64,000 nucleotides of DNA. Origin: Saturnia japonica. Its lineage: Eukaryota; Arthropoda; Insecta; Lepidoptera; Saturniidae. This document shows, in pieces, positions 46,548 through 58,528 of this stretch. Below the pieces are notes generated by a model. The model was given only the letters and a program-made list of their open reading frames with translations, had not been told where the DNA came from and made no database searches. The stretch lies in the NCBI GenBank assembly GCA_033032175.1, contig CM065322.1, positions 13,578,001-13,642,000 on the forward strand. The letters run 5' to 3'. The translations under genes and the position numbers were made by a program. Each line of letters starts with the position of its first letter. Position 1 is the first letter of the stretch.

Positions 46548-47360
46548 ATGAGTGCGTATGATATGAGAATGCAGATAAAACTAATCTGTGGGGCAGGTTT
46601 CTCAGCATGGATATTTCTAATTGTCTGCGTGCTAAAGGAACAAGAATGTTATGAAGCGATAACAAGTAAAGATTATTCTAAGAATGAAAATAATTTGAAA
46701 AGGGAAGCCAAGGCGCAAAACATCATTGTAAGTGCTGTGGAGGATACCCACATTGAGTATCCTAAAAATAAAAATTCGGCGTAAGATATGATTAAATCAC
46801 TCGAAAACAATTTTAAGAAAAAAGGATTGAGAAGCCAGATTTATTTAAGAAGAGAACTCGGCCAGATGAAGTGGGATGGAACCATCTTGTTACTAAAACA
46901 TTATAATAATATGGAAGAGAAATATTCGAAGCTATAATTACTGATGAGGAAAATATTTATTAATTATTATTGTATATGCCTAAGACATGAATATATAATT
47001 ACAACTTTAGAAACAATTGAAAATGTCAAATATGATTTTGTAAAAGAAAGATTGCTTGGTGAACTTCAAGACATTTTGAGACAAATAGTAGTGTGTTTAA
47101 TTGTTTTAAATGTGGAAAGCTAGGACAAAAGATCATCGAGTGTAGAATGAGAGGCCAACAAGGCTATGTATCGCAACAACAAGGACATCAAAGGGCATCA
47201 AAGAGGTAGAACATTTCAAGGCAACGGACAAACGCACTGTGGAGCACGGTTAGTACAATTTTATTGTAGAGGAGGATATGACTATCGAAGAGGTCAATCA
47301 TTTGTTGCAAGTGATTCTAACGAACCAAATGTAACATTTTTGTATAAAAGTGAACGATAG
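46548..47360 (+). pseudogene. copia gag remnant
   Basis: The first frame (46548-46784) shows IKLICGAGFSAWIFLIVCVL and KEQECYEAITSKDYSK, matching the copia gag start (L.G.NF..W.F.M...L......) in which the AWKFRM core reads AWIFLI. A later frame contains NCFKCGKLGQKIIECRMRGQ (about 47100-47156), a zinc knuckle whose usual histidine is glutamine. The third part (47290-47359) reads FVASDSNEPNVTFLYKSE and runs up to the LINE. Frame changes and stops between these parts show decay. Confidence 0.75.
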
Positions 47361-47436
47361 TTGATACTTGATGACGGACTAGTTTTCCGCAACTAGGCCT
47401 CTGGCGGGCCCTTTTTGCGTGTCGGGTGGGTTCTTG

Positions 47437-50400
47437 CTAGTTCAGCCACCCGATGTCCTCCAGGAAAGCCAACAGCTCGCCTATGCCGGCGCAGGCCTCC
47501 CTGGTCGTCCTCGGCGTCCCAAGGTGGTGTGCTCGCTGAGACGCCACGCTACTGCACTCACGGAGCACGTGCGCGGCTGTCTCCTCTGCAGTCAAGCACC
47601 CTCTACACAGAGGACTGTCTGTAACACCCAGTATATATAAATGCTTATTAAGTGAGCAGTGGCCTGTGACAACACCGATTATTTGTCGGACTTTGTCACG
47701 TTTCAGGCTGAGTAGTTTTCTGGAGTATCTCGGATTTAAAACCGGGAAAGCCTCCTTCGACTGCCTACAGTCCTGTATACTTGCCCAGTAGTTTTGATGC
47801 AGTTTTGCGGTTCGCTCCCGGGTCTAGGAGCGGACTTGGCTAAAAGGTAGGGGGATAATTGGCTCCGGTCCTGCCATTTGCATCTCAGAGCCCCCCTTGC
47901 AAGTTTATCAGCTTCGTCGTTACCTCTGGATCCACTGCGTCCCTTAATCCATTGGAGAGTGACCCTATTGGTTTTACTTACCTCTTCCAACAGATGGTGA
48001 CATTGTGTAATTAATCCTGAGTTCTGTTCTCTTCTGTTCAGTGTCAGTAATACTGCCGCACTGTCCGAGAGGATTCTGATGTTGTATCCAGTTACCTCTC
48101 TGTGTAGTACTGCAGTAGCAGCTTGGATTATCCCAACACATTCCGCTTGGAAGATGGAGTTGTATTTACCTAGTGCTGTTGTTTTGTGGATATTAAGGTC
48201 ATCCGAGAAGGTACCCGCTCCGGTACCAGTATTCGTCTTAGACCCGTCAGTGTATATTCTAATTTCGTGTATATTGGAGCTATCAGTCGGCTCCTCGTGC
48301 ATTTGAATATTAAAGCTTTTCGAACATTGGTGGTTCTTGGGTACTCTATTATAGATGGACATAAGCAGTGGATTGTACTCCGCATAGTCCTCTATGATAG
48401 TAGTGTGATGTACCCGAGCACCATGTTCCCACAGCTGTAAAGCCCAGAGTCTGTAGGCAGCAATAGCTGCCTCTTGTTGCACCTGAAGGTGTAAGGGCAT
48501 CAGGCCAGTCAGGGCTTCAAGTGCTGCCGTAGGGACAGTCCGCATGCATCCTGTTATTGCAACGCATGCCAGTCTCTGGAACTTCTGAAGTTTATTAATT
48601 GTAGTGATCTGTTTGGTTGTTGTCCACTACACTAGGGCACCATATGTTAAAGACGGTTTTATTACGCTGTTATAAAGCCACAGGGTAGTTTTTGGGCTGA
48701 GGCCCCATGTTTTGCCTATCATTCTGCGGCATTGCCAAAATGATATTGTGGCCTTCTTTATTTTGTTTTCAAGATGTTTCGCCCAATTCAGTTTACTGTC
48801 CAAATGTATACATACCTATGTATTTGACTTCCTCAGACAGTTTTAGTTGTGTTTCGAACAGGAATGGAAGTCGATACGTTCCTAAGTTTCGTTTGTTTGT
48901 AAACACAACTAGTACTGTTTTATTTGGATTCACGGTTAATCCGTTTTCTATACACCATGTTTCTACGATCTTTAATGCATTATTCATGATATTGCATGCC
49001 ACACTCGCAAAGTGACCTGAAATGAGTATGGCAAGATCATCTGCATAGCCTACCGTGAAGAAGCGTTGGGCGTTAAGCTTGGCGATCAGATCATTTGCCA
49101 CCAGGTTCCATAGTAGTGGTGACAGGACTCCGCCCTGTGGACAACCTCCTGCCACCACACCCCTAGTCTCACCGCGTACGTCAACCCGTACCGCTCTGTG
49201 TTTTAGCATATTAATGATCCAATCAACCAAAGTTGTATCTACTCCATGCCTCTGCCAGGCTACACTGATGCTATTAAATTTTTTTTGTCAAACGCCCCCT
49301 CAATATCTAAGAAGGCAGCTAAACAGAGTGTTTTGTTAATTATATCTCGTTCTATCTTAGTAACAACTACATGTAGCGCTGATTCGGTAGATTTACCTGC
49401 GCTATACGCATGTTGTTGTGGATGTAAAGGTAATGTTATGAGTATATTGTCCCTTATGTGCCGATCGCATAGTCTTTCTAGTGTCTTAAGTACAAAAGAC
49501 GTCAGACTGATCGGCCTATAAGCTTTAGCTTCAGTATAGTCGCTTTTGCCTGGTTTTGGTATAAATATAACCCTGACCTCTCTCCACGTCAATGGTACAT
49601 AACGGAACGCCAAACATGCCTTGAATATAGCCGTAAGCGTCCCGTTGAGGTGAGGTGCACCCCACCTTAAGAGGCCCGGGAAAATACCATCCATGCCTGG
49701 CGACTTGTATGGCTGGAACGTGTTTACTGCCCAGTTTACTTTGTTGCCAGTAATAACCTCTTGTGCAATTGACCAGTCTGCCTCCGTGGGCGTAATAACG
49801 TTGGTCAATTGCCAGTCGGCAGTTTTGTCTATGCGACATTCCGGGAAATGTGTTTGTAGTAGAAGTTCGTGTGTTTCTGCTATTGTTGTAGTATAGGTGT
49901 TATCAGGCTTTTTTAATGACCCAATTTCCCGGTTTGGTTCAGCAGCTAGAATCTTCCTAACTCTGTTAGCTTTACCGTTTGCTTCTATGTTAGTACAAAA
50001 GTTTTTCCACTTAAGACGGTTCTTGCGACGAATACATTTCTTATATTCGGCTTGCACCCTCTTATATTCGTCCCAATCCTTCTCATCATATGTATTCTTA
50101 GCTCTGTTAAATAGTCTGCGTACCTTATGTTTAAGTCTATCCAATTTATTTGACCAGCCTTGCTTGCCCGTGTCCCTCTCTCTGAACACTGTGAGAGGGC
50201 AGGCTTCTTCAAAGCTTTTGGTAAGACTCATTGTTATGTGTTGGACTGCTTCTTCTATTTCAGCTATGTTTGTTAATTTTATTCCCACTGTACCTGTGTT
50301 TAGGTACTGTTTTAAGGATTTTGCAAACAGCGCCTTGTCGGTTTTTCGCGGGTTGCGTGAGGGTGTTGGTATTATTTTGTTTAATATTATTTCGTATCTG

Positions 50401-51073
50401 ATCCACCTATGGTCAGAGCAGGAGGATTCATCAGATACCCTCCAATTCTGTACGAAATCAGCGCAATTGCTTGTTGCAATGGTTAGATCTATAATAGTGC
50501 GGCAGCGCTTCGTTACAAAAGTTGGTGCCGTACCCTTATTTGCTATGGAGAAGCTGGTGGTGAAAAGAAAATTCACCAAATCGTCACCTCTATTGTTCGA
50601 TTTTAACATACCCCAAATAGGATGATGCGCATTGGTGTCAGCTGAGATTATGAGTTTATTATTGTTTAGTTCACATTTACTTACAAATCCGTGAAGTTTT
50701 TCGCAGGGATAACCTCGTCAGCGGGCATGTAAGCTGATGCTAACATCACGTCTTCGGTGACACCTCCGAGAACGCCTTGGAGTCTTACAGTTGTCAGATC
50801 TCTGCAACAGAACTCGGTTAGAGGTAATGCTGATATATTACGTGGTATGTAAATACATGCACGTGGGTTAGAACAAGTGTTGTCATACAGTAACTTACCG
50901 TTTACATTTTTAAGACCACATACGCGTCCTGCCCTAATCCACGGCTCCTGGATTAAGGCTATGGTCTTGTTGTTTTTCTCCAGCACTCTGCGCAGGTTAG
51001 CCGTTGCAGTGAGGCTGTGCTGGAGGTTGCATTGTATGATGCTAAAGTTAGAGGGGTGTTGGGTCACCACCAT
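47437..51073 (-). pseudogene. LINE ORF2 (endonuclease, reverse transcriptase, RNase H)
   Basis: Translation starts at 51073 (MVVTQHPSNFSIIQCNLQHS). The AP-like endonuclease shows IIQCNLQHS, ALIQEPWI, ISADTNAHHPIWG and SCSDHRWIRYEI. The reverse transcriptase shows PGMDGIFPGLL, VRVIFIPKPGK, AYRPISLTSFVLKTLERL, AAFLDIEGAFD, GCPQGGVLSPLLWNLV and the catalytic VGYADDLAIL. RNase H follows (IRIYTDGSKTNTGTGAG, FQAECVGIIQA, RILSDSAA, GNDEADKLA). The C-terminal part (PLCRGC...TAAHVLRECS) ends at a stop at 47437-47439. Frameshifts lie near 50690 (endonuclease), 49285 (an A8 run), 48810 and 47750, and a TAG interrupts at 48627-48629. The protein is well conserved otherwise, so the decay looks recent. Confidence 0.88.
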
Positions 51074-52518
51074 TTTGGCTTCCCTCCTCCTCCACCTCCG
51101 ACTCCAAGTCCAAATCCAGGACCTTCTCCAACTCCTCACACGCCTTATCCAGTTCCTTGGAGCAAGGGGATTTTGGCGACGAGTGAGGTATCCTTGGGGG
51201 TTGGTTAGCGGGACTTTTGTCGGGGACCTTCACACCACTGGGACCTGGTTGATCACTCGGTCGCAGTCGTATGCCAGTGTAGTGGGGTACATCTTGTAAG
51301 GTTCCATCTGCTCCATAGAATCTCACATATATGTTCCCCAAGTTGTAAGCTAGTCTACGTCCTCTCTCCGTTATTAGGGGCACTAGACTTTCTGGAATGC
51401 CCAGATTGACGAAGAGGATGTCGTCATCCTGCATTTTGTGTGAATACACCGTCCATGTGCCTATTTCTGCCCATTTGTTTTGGTCTGCTAGTACAAGGCT
51501 CGTATCCTCCAAGGAGTTGGTACTGTCGGGGATAAAGATAGCAGCACGGACCTTCTTCGTGAGCTCACCCTGTCTTATCACCTTGAGTTTAGGACATTTT
51601 GTTAATGGTAGTTTATCTATTGCTCCTGTTAGCCATCTTAGTGACGCATCATCCTCACACCACAGCTTCAGAGCACCGTTAGCAGTGATCGGTTTACCCA
51701 TGAAGCGTGGGGAGAAGGTGATGTCTAGATTTTTAACATCTTCCAGGATGCGCCTTTCCAGGTACCTTTTGACTAAGGTGGCCTGTTCATGAGTCAGTTG
51801 GTGATTGTCGGCCCTTACCACCGCCACGTAGAGATCGTTTTGCACAATATCTGCATAGCTGTGTAGTAGGGGTACGACGTGTGCTTTCTAGTTTCATTTT
51901 CTTGTGATCCCCTCTCGGGGACATAGTCTCGTCCATCCACGTTCTTTTGGTCGGCTCATTTATGACCGGGGCCTGTGCTGATTTTGAAATCGCTATGGCC
52001 GGACGCTTCCGGCGATTGTATCTGTTTCCATGTTTAATTCCCAATCCTCTACCTCTGCTTCCATCGGACCCGGCAGTCTCTTCGGGCAAGCCCGTCGATC
52101 CCGCCAGCGGGGCATGCGGTACTGGATTGGACACCTCTATGCATTTAAATTGTTTTCTTTGTTTGTAGAAGGCGCTTGGACCCGGGGCATTCGTAACAGG
52201 GGTGCCAGTTACCGGGGCCACCTGTTTTTCACCTGAACGTCTTTGCTGCCTCCTTAGTTTCTTCTTAAGCTTTCTAGCGTTCTTACCCTCCGGGACGTTA
52301 GCCACCTCGAGGGCTCGAACTTGGGTACTCGAAGTTCCGGCTATTGGCTCGGAGTCTCCTTTCCCAGCTCTTGTGTTTTTATTATTGCCTTTCGGTTTGA
52401 CAACCGTCCAGGTAGCAGTATTGGACCGGGGGACTGCGAAGGCCGCCTCCAAGTCCTTTACCGCCTCCCCTACTGAGGGGGGTGTGCATAAATGTAGATT
52501 TTTAAAAGAATTCGCCAT
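51048..52518 (-). pseudogene. LINE ORF1 (DUF4780-like)
   Basis: The frame opens at 52518 (MANSFKNLHLCTPPSVGEAV) with a low-complexity basic region (NARKLKKKLRRQQRRSGEK). After one frameshift near 51830 it continues as SYADIVQNDLYVAVVRADNH, ending at 51048. The second half (NDLYVAVVRADN, LKLWCEDDASLRWLTGAI, KVRAAIFIPD, NKWAEIGTWTVYSH) resembles DUF4780, found in ORF1 proteins of insect LINEs and thought to bind RNA. No CCHC knuckles were seen. The last 26 bases overlap the ORF2 start, which suggests coupled translation of ORF2. Confidence 0.8.
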
Positions 52519-52854
52519 ATTGTGTTATTTTTTTTTACTTCATCATTCCGGCTCCCCACCCTCCACGAGAGAGCTCTCTGCTTCCGCACACACCAGCACC
52601 GACAGAGAAGTGAGTCCCACCAGGACATAGGTCAGGGTACAGGGGGGAATAAGGAAGGAATTGGACTAGGGTTGGAGGTTGGGGTGATGAATGGATCGGG
52701 TGGGGAAAGGAAAACCCTCCCTCTTTATCCAGGCTTGGGACTGGCCCAGTAGACAGTTGTTCCATAGCCATATCTGCTACTGGGGCGAGGTTAAAAGTGA
52801 ACGTTATCAAAGTTTTAATGTAGAGGACTCTGATAAGCATAATAAATAACCTTA

Positions 52855-53320
52855 TATGGCATGTAGATTCAGGGTCATCGGACCATTTCATTAATAGTAA
52901 AGATATATTTACTGAATACATTAATTTAAAAAATCTTAAATACATTTGTGCGGGAAAAATGGTATATCTTTAACAGGTGTTGGTAATACTAGAGTAAAAT
53001 GTTTTGTTGGAAACAAGTTTTCAGTATGTACAATAAAAAATGTATGGTATGTACCAGAACTAAGAAAAAATTATTATCGGCTTCTAAAATGGAAAATGCA
53101 GGTCTTAAAATTTTGTTTGATACAGGTGAAATCACAATATATAATTATAATAAATTGTTAATGATAGGTAGCTTAGAAGGAAAATTATATTTTGTAGAAA
53201 TTAATGTTATTAAACCTGAATGTAATTATTTATCTAATAATAATAAAAACGATATTGTAAAATTATGGCACAGAGGGTATGCACACTTGGCGATGAAAAA
53301 TATATATAATAAAAGGTAAA
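52855..53320 (+). pseudogene. copia protease and pre-integrase fragment
   Basis: The frame begins WHVDSGSSDHFINSKDIF at 52859, with DSGSS as the aspartic protease active site of copia. One frame change near 52960 leads to GISLTGVGNTRVKCFVGNKF, CTIKNVWYVPELRKN, and another near 53060 to LWHRGYAHLAMKNI, the GAG-pre-integrase motif. The sequence stops matching at 53320. The absence of integrase and reverse transcriptase shows that the 3' part of the copia element is lost. Confidence 0.8.
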
Positions 53321-53379
53321 GGGATTAGATAACTTAAAAAATAATAAAAATACATAACTAACTGGAATGTATTATTACT

Positions 53380-53920
53380 TTCATTAGTATTGAATATTCT
53401 GTTAGGCTCTTCTTGAATTGGATTGAGATCATTTTCTCGTAAATAATGTTTAACTTTCCTGAACCGCTTCTCGATGACTGCTCCTGTGACGTTGTCACGA
53501 GCTGTAGTTAAATTATGTGCCGTTGTTTCTGCAATTACCGGGTGTCTCCTTAGAAATAAATTATATTACTTCTTACCGGGTGTGTTATCGACGAAAGGCG
53601 GTTGTGTTTTTTATCCGTAATTATGCGTTGCACGCTGTCAAGCAATACGTTTTTTGTTATGGGTATATGACGATTATTCATTGCAATGACCCATTGCTCT
53701 AAAATATGTTCTTCATTTGTGGATAAAGATATTTGGACCCATTGAGCAAATAATAGGACTTTTTCCTGTGACCTTGTTATATAGCGTGATTCTGGGCACA
53801 CCAAACCTTAGAGCAGCCATTGCAACTTTTTGTCCTTTATTAACTGCCTCTATAGCATCATTACCCATTTGTTCCGGGGTATAATTTTTTTTGGCGCCAT
53901 TTCTGAAAACATTATGTCCA
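53380..53920 (-). pseudogene. pogo/jerky-like transposase N-terminal remnant
   Basis: Reading the minus strand from 53905: YTPEQMGNDAIEAVNKGQKV, AALRFGVPRITLYNKVTGKS (a psq-type helix-turn-helix), then after a frame change near 53740 LSTNEEHILEQWVIAMNNRH and KNVLLDSVQRIITDKK (a CENP-B-type second helix-turn-helix). A stretch with possible intron ends (53580-53555) leads into RRHPVIAETTAHNLTTARDN, VIEKRFRKVKHYLRENDLNP and EPNRIFNTNES. In this family the last motif is NxDES, the first catalytic aspartate; here it is changed. Homology ends there, so the catalytic domain is missing. Confidence 0.8.
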
Positions 53921-54430
53921 TTACTGGAATAATATTAAATCCCCATTAATGAAAGAGAGGGCGCAACTGTGCTCGTGTTTAAACCAGGTCTGCTATTATA
54001 TTATATTTAATAGTAAAATCACTACATAAATCGGCGTGAAACTATGTTAAATGTGTGAAGATAGATAACAGTGAATTTACCGGAAAAGAATGTTATACAC
54101 CTCTAATATTCTGTATTTACCAAGAAATGTCTAAAAACCGTTAACAACTTAAACTGACGTTAAATTCTAAAGATTTCGAAGAATAAAAATGAATCTTTGG
54201 AGGATAATAAGGTCAGTTTTTCAAAATACACGAAGAAAAGTAATAAACAAAAGTTGTTTCGTGAATTACAACCTTAAATCATTTAAAAGAAAAATACAAC
54301 TCATTACATTGAACAATTCTTACAATAACGACATCTCGTGTTTAGTAGCAAAACCCATCAGCAAAGATACAAATTAAAATCTTGCGGAAGCTTTAAACAT
54401 CTATATATTTTATCAATACCATATATGCCC
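53921..54430. other. no gene recognised
   Basis: It contains a 62-codon basic plus-strand frame (54189-54377, starting MNLWRIIRSVFQNTRRK) that I cannot assign. Otherwise AT-rich DNA flanking the second Harbinger element. Confidence 0.3.
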
Positions 54431-54922
54431 AGTTCCTATAATCAACGAGTCATCGTTGTACATGCGCTACCATTCGTTTTTGCATTTATCGCAACGAGCC
54501 GTTACAGACGTTCCTATAACTTTTTACGTCTGCTACGAACGACGGAAGGTTATCCGTTATCCGCCTACCGAAGCCCTCTTCGGCGTTCGCTGCGTTCCGT
54601 TATTACAGACAAGTTTATTTTGAATTCAAATAAAAACTGTAGTATATTTTTATATTCAACAAAGTATTGATAATTGTATTTAACAAATTTACTTACTTTC
54701 ATTATATATTCTTTCTTTTTGTCGAAAATATAATTTATTTCAATTAAAAAAAAAGTTTTAGACGTTCGTGCTAATTTTAACAAAACGCAACTGTTTGTTG
54801 TGAACAATGTTGAACGCAAACGTCGCAAACGCAACGCAAATACCTGAGCTGAGTCCTGATAGTTTCTTTGTAAAAAACTATAAACAGATTTTGTGAACAT
54901 AAATTTATTTTATTATTTTGCA

Positions 54923-56402
54923 ATGTCTAGTTTAAATACTTCAGATAGTGAGTTGAGTGATTTACAAATGTTATGGGACTGGAGCGACTCGAGCTGTGAT
55001 GAAGAACGTGGTGTTATTCGACGAAATTACAAAACAAGGATTGATCATTTCAATACCCTAAATTATTATGAATTTCAAGTCAGATTTCGTCTGGATAAGT
55101 CATCTGTCCAACATATCCTGAAGGAAATATATCCTTATTTAAGAGTGAAGGGATCCAGGTTTGTACATCATTTTCTCTTTCTTCAAAATATTCATTTTAA
55201 ACATAAACAAGTTACATAAATGCATCTGTTTATAATCAGGATAACTTTAAACTACCTAAGTATGTAAGTAAACATTTTTTTTTCAGGAATCATTCTATTC
55301 CTCCACTGCACAAGCTACTATTGACATTAAGATTTTATGCGTTGGGCACAATGTTATTGTCAGTGGCTGACTTTGTTGGGGTCTCAAAAGCTTCAGCTTG
55401 CCGCATAGTAAGAGATGTCAGTTATGCTATACCACAACTACACAGCAAGTATATTTATATACATAGCAACACAGAACAAGATTTTTATGGAATTGCTGGA
55501 TTTCCTAGAGTTCTCGGTCCAGTTGATGGTACACACATTAGAATTCAATCACCATATAAGTTAATATTATCTTAACATCACTTTTAAAATAGATAGGTAT
55601 ATACCTTCATAATTAATCAAGTAATATAATTAAACTTATTCATTTTTCATAGGTTCACACACGAGAGAGGAGATTAGAAATCGTAAAGGTTATTTTTCTT
55701 TAAATGTGCAAGCAGTATGCAATGCTCAGTTATTTTTCATGAACGTAGTAGCCCGTTGGCCGGGTTCAGCTCATGATGCTACTGTATTTAATAACTCAGT
55801 ACTAAGAGGTAATGTTATAGATAATTTCTTAAATTTACATAATATAAAGATTATTTCTGTAAATATTGGAATCCAATTACCAAATAATTATTATACTTTT
55901 TTCAGCTCAGTGTGAAGCGGTTTATATGGCAACAGATGGTTACTTGGAGACAGCGCTTATCCCTTAAAACCTTACTTGTTAACCCCCATATTAAACCCTC
56001 AAACTAGGAGTGAACAACTTTATAATGAAGCCCATATTCAAACAAGGAACTGCATTGAAAGGCATGTTTATCCCAAAGTTTTAATAATAGCATAAGAAAT
56101 AATTATGTATTTCAAAATTTATAAACTGATCTTCAATTAATTTATTTTGTTTTAGATGTTTTGGTGTGTGGAAGAGGAGATTTCCAGTGGTATCACTGAC
56201 TTTGCGTTTGAGCCTATTAAGAGCCAATGCAGTAATCATAGCAACTGCTGTGTTGCATAATATTTGTAGGCAAAACAATTTAGATGACATACCTCCAGAG
56301 GTGGAAATTCCTACTGAAGAGGTAGTTCCTGTTGAAACTCATGCTGAAGATAATAATTATACTGAGAGAGCAACATTGATTTCAATTTTTTTTAATGCTT
56401 AG
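54923..56402 (+). pseudogene. Harbinger transposase, damaged
   Basis: Recognisable exons are 54923-55158 (acidic N-terminus, SDSELSDLQMLWDWSDSSCD), 55287-55559 (helix-turn-helix SVADFVGVSKASACRIVRDV, then FPRVLGPVDGTHIRIQSPY with the first Asp), 55653-55808 (RNRKGYFSLNVQ, VVARWPGSAHDATVF with the second Asp), about 55915-56061 (WLLGDSAYPLKPYLLTPI and RNCIER with the Glu) and 56156-56402 (CFGVWKRRFPV, to the stop). The reading frames of exons 2 and 3, and of exons 3 and 4, do not join without a one-base change. The last intron would begin with GC rather than GT. All three catalytic residues remain, so the loss of function is recent or my exon borders are slightly off. It is only distantly related to the transposase at 22294-24234. 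Confidence 0.8.
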
Positions 56403-56634
56403 ATGAATAATAAGAATCTGCAGAGCAGAATAAAAATCATTATATTAAAATATGTATATTGGAATAAACTTTATTAAATTAATAATGTATTTTGTTATGG
56501 CACTGTAATAACTATAATAATTAGACTAATACTACTACAATTTTTAAACCTAAAAATTCACAATACAGTACTACTTACTAAAATAAACATATTTAGATTA
56601 CTATGACTAACTTTCTAATAATAAGGATTTTGTA

Positions 56635-57170
56635 ATATACTAGCTGTTTTATTATAATTTTATAAGACAAACATCACCAACACACCTGTGCAGCCCTTCA
56701 TAATCACAGAACATCACTTCCCGCAAGGACAAATTATTTTAATTTTCCATTATCTCCTAAACTATTTGTCCAAATAGCATGCTATAAAGGACAAAGTTTA
56801 ACTTCATATTTATGATGAAGTAACTTTTGTTTGTAAGGATTAATATGCCATGACTAAAAATAATGCCTATAAATAACTTTTTATTTTTCAACAATTCTTT
56901 TTCACAAAATACCTTTTTTGGCTTATGTATAAGAGATAGGCATATACTATCGCTGACTTTTTTTTAGATATACTAATGACCAATATTATTATAGAACATT
57001 GTATTTCCGTATCATTAACGATTACGCCAAATATCTGAGGGTTGTAGCCTAATCTTATAGCTTGGTCTGGCTATCATATAAAAAAATTATTTTTCAAATC
57101 CGACTGGGAGTTCCAGAGATTACCGTTTTTATACATATAAAAAACTTTTCCGCTTTATAATATTAGTATA
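56635..57170 (+). repeat. dispersed repeat nested in the second Harbinger element
   Basis: Its head is ATACTAGCTGTTTTATTATA and it ends CTTTATAATATTAGTATAGA. It matches 38816-39330 in reverse orientation over most of its length. It lies between the two convergent Harbinger genes and so inserted after the element was assembled. Confidence 0.65.
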
Positions 57171-57230
57171 GATAAGAGTTTATTACAGTTACAAGATATT
57201 TGTATCATATTTCTTACTGTTGTGCTATCT

Positions 57231-58528
57231 CTAAGCATTGTTAATAGAAAATTTACTATTAATATTTTTTTCTTTTTCTTCTAATTCTAATTTTAAAATT
57301 TTAATTTCTAAATCCAATTTTTCTTTCTTGGTATTATAATAATTTGTTATAGCTAAGTTACGAGCTACTTGACATTCGAAGTCTGCATTCTTTTTACCTG
57401 AAATATTATAAAACAAAACCTTATATTTACACAAAACAATGAGACCCAGCTACACATCTGTGTACAAATTTATTTTTTTACTGTTAGGTAAGGGTATTAG
57501 GTTGGATATTCAATTGTATAACAAAATAGGAATAACATTGTAGTTCGTTATGTGTTAATATGTTGAATAATGTAAATACTTTGAACTGGAAGTTATAAAG
57601 AATCTTAAGCAACAATGATTAGGTATATGTACGTTACCTCTTTTTGGTGTTTGTTGTTTTGACATTTGAAATCCTGAAAAATAGTTAGAAGGCCCAGCAC
57701 TTCTATGAGAGTCTTCACATACCTCATTTTGTTTGAGCTTTGTTTTTTCTATGAAATAGAAGAAGGTATATTTGAAATAAATACATTAAAAAAATACAAC
57801 AAAAAAATAATATAGGTTAATAAGCAAAATGCAATACCTATTAAAGATGTATTAGGAAATTCTTCAATTTTATTGTCAATTACATCTACGTCCACATCAA
57901 GCACAAGACTACAACCAACACCATCATCACCAAAAGGCACTGTAAAACCAGTACAGGTAGACCCAAGAACTCCAGAAACCTTTTCCAGTATCTCATCTGG
58001 AGGAATGAAATCTGGCTTACCACCACCAGTCTAAAACATAAACGTAGTTAAATAAGCACCTAATTCTTAATACAAAATGTTTTTATTTGAAATACTTATT
58101 ACGATGTTGTATGTAATGCAAAATTACCTTTAGGTTATTCATTCTTATTTGTTGCGCTTTTTTTCTAGCCGACTTTTTTAAATTGTCCCATTTTAATTTT
58201 AACTGTTCCTTGGACCGAGGAACAGCGCCACTCTTAGCGTTAAATACACACGTCAAAGAATTCCATGTTTCTTCTTTTGTTTTGTTTGTGGTGGCATTCG
58301 TCTCCTTGCTGGTCAAAATTGGATTGCTTTGAATTAGGTCCACAAGTAAAGCTACCTCGTCCTTGTTCATGCACTTTTTATTTTTCTAAAAATTATTAAT
58401 AATTTAATCAAATAGGTAGGTACATACATACATACTGCTTTTTTCTATAAAAATACCTATTTAATAAATAATATAATTTCTATAAATTATTTTAAAGGAA
58501 ATTATTTACGTACCAGTATAACAGCCAT
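57231..58528 (-). CDS. Harbinger MYB/SANT-like DNA-binding protein (5 exons)
   Basis: Predicted exons on the minus strand are 58528-58514, 58385-58128, 58030-57838, 57748-57638 and 57397-57231. All introns have GT and AG ends, phases agree, and the product is 247 residues. Residues 12-85 form a MYB/SANT-like or MADF-like domain (KDEVALLVDLIQSNPILTSK, then KEETWNSLTCVFNA and LKLKWDNLKKSARKK), with the spaced tryptophans typical of trihelix proteins. An acidic middle (VLDVDVDVIDNKIEEF) and a C-terminal coiled coil (KKEKLDLEIKILKLELEEKE) follow. In Harbinger elements such a partner brings the transposase to the nucleus and to the element ends. It appears intact although the neighbouring transposase is damaged. 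Confidence 0.82.

Larger units (their letters stand above)
47357..52791 (-). mobile_element. full-length LOA/I-like LINE inserted in copia
   Basis: The insertion is bounded by the exact 12-bp duplication TAAAAGTGAACG. On the minus strand it holds a 5' leader of about 270 bp (52791-52519), ORF1, an overlapping ORF2 with endonuclease, reverse transcriptase and RNase H, and a short 3' untranslated part (47436-47357). At 5435 bp it is of full-length size. An RNase H domain in ORF2 and a DUF4780-like ORF1 point to the LOA or I group rather than CR1 or RTE; this placement is my inference. Frameshifts and a nonsense codon show that it no longer codes for working proteins. Confidence 0.88.
46540..53320 (+). 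mobile_element. Ty1/copia element interrupted by a LINE
   Basis: Copia gag (46548-47356) and the copia protease plus pre-integrase region (52792-53320) lie on either side of a LINE inserted in the opposite orientation (47357-52791). The copia sequence TAAAAGTGAACG is present on both sides (47345-47356 and 52792-52803) as the LINE target duplication. Everything downstream of the pre-integrase domain is missing. Confidence 0.85.

Noticed and set aside
48079..52752. Many long plus-strand frames at 48079-52752 (for example 49897-50625 with 242 codons)
   Set aside because: They are antisense shadows of the LINE ORF1 and ORF2, which have clear domain motifs on the minus strand.
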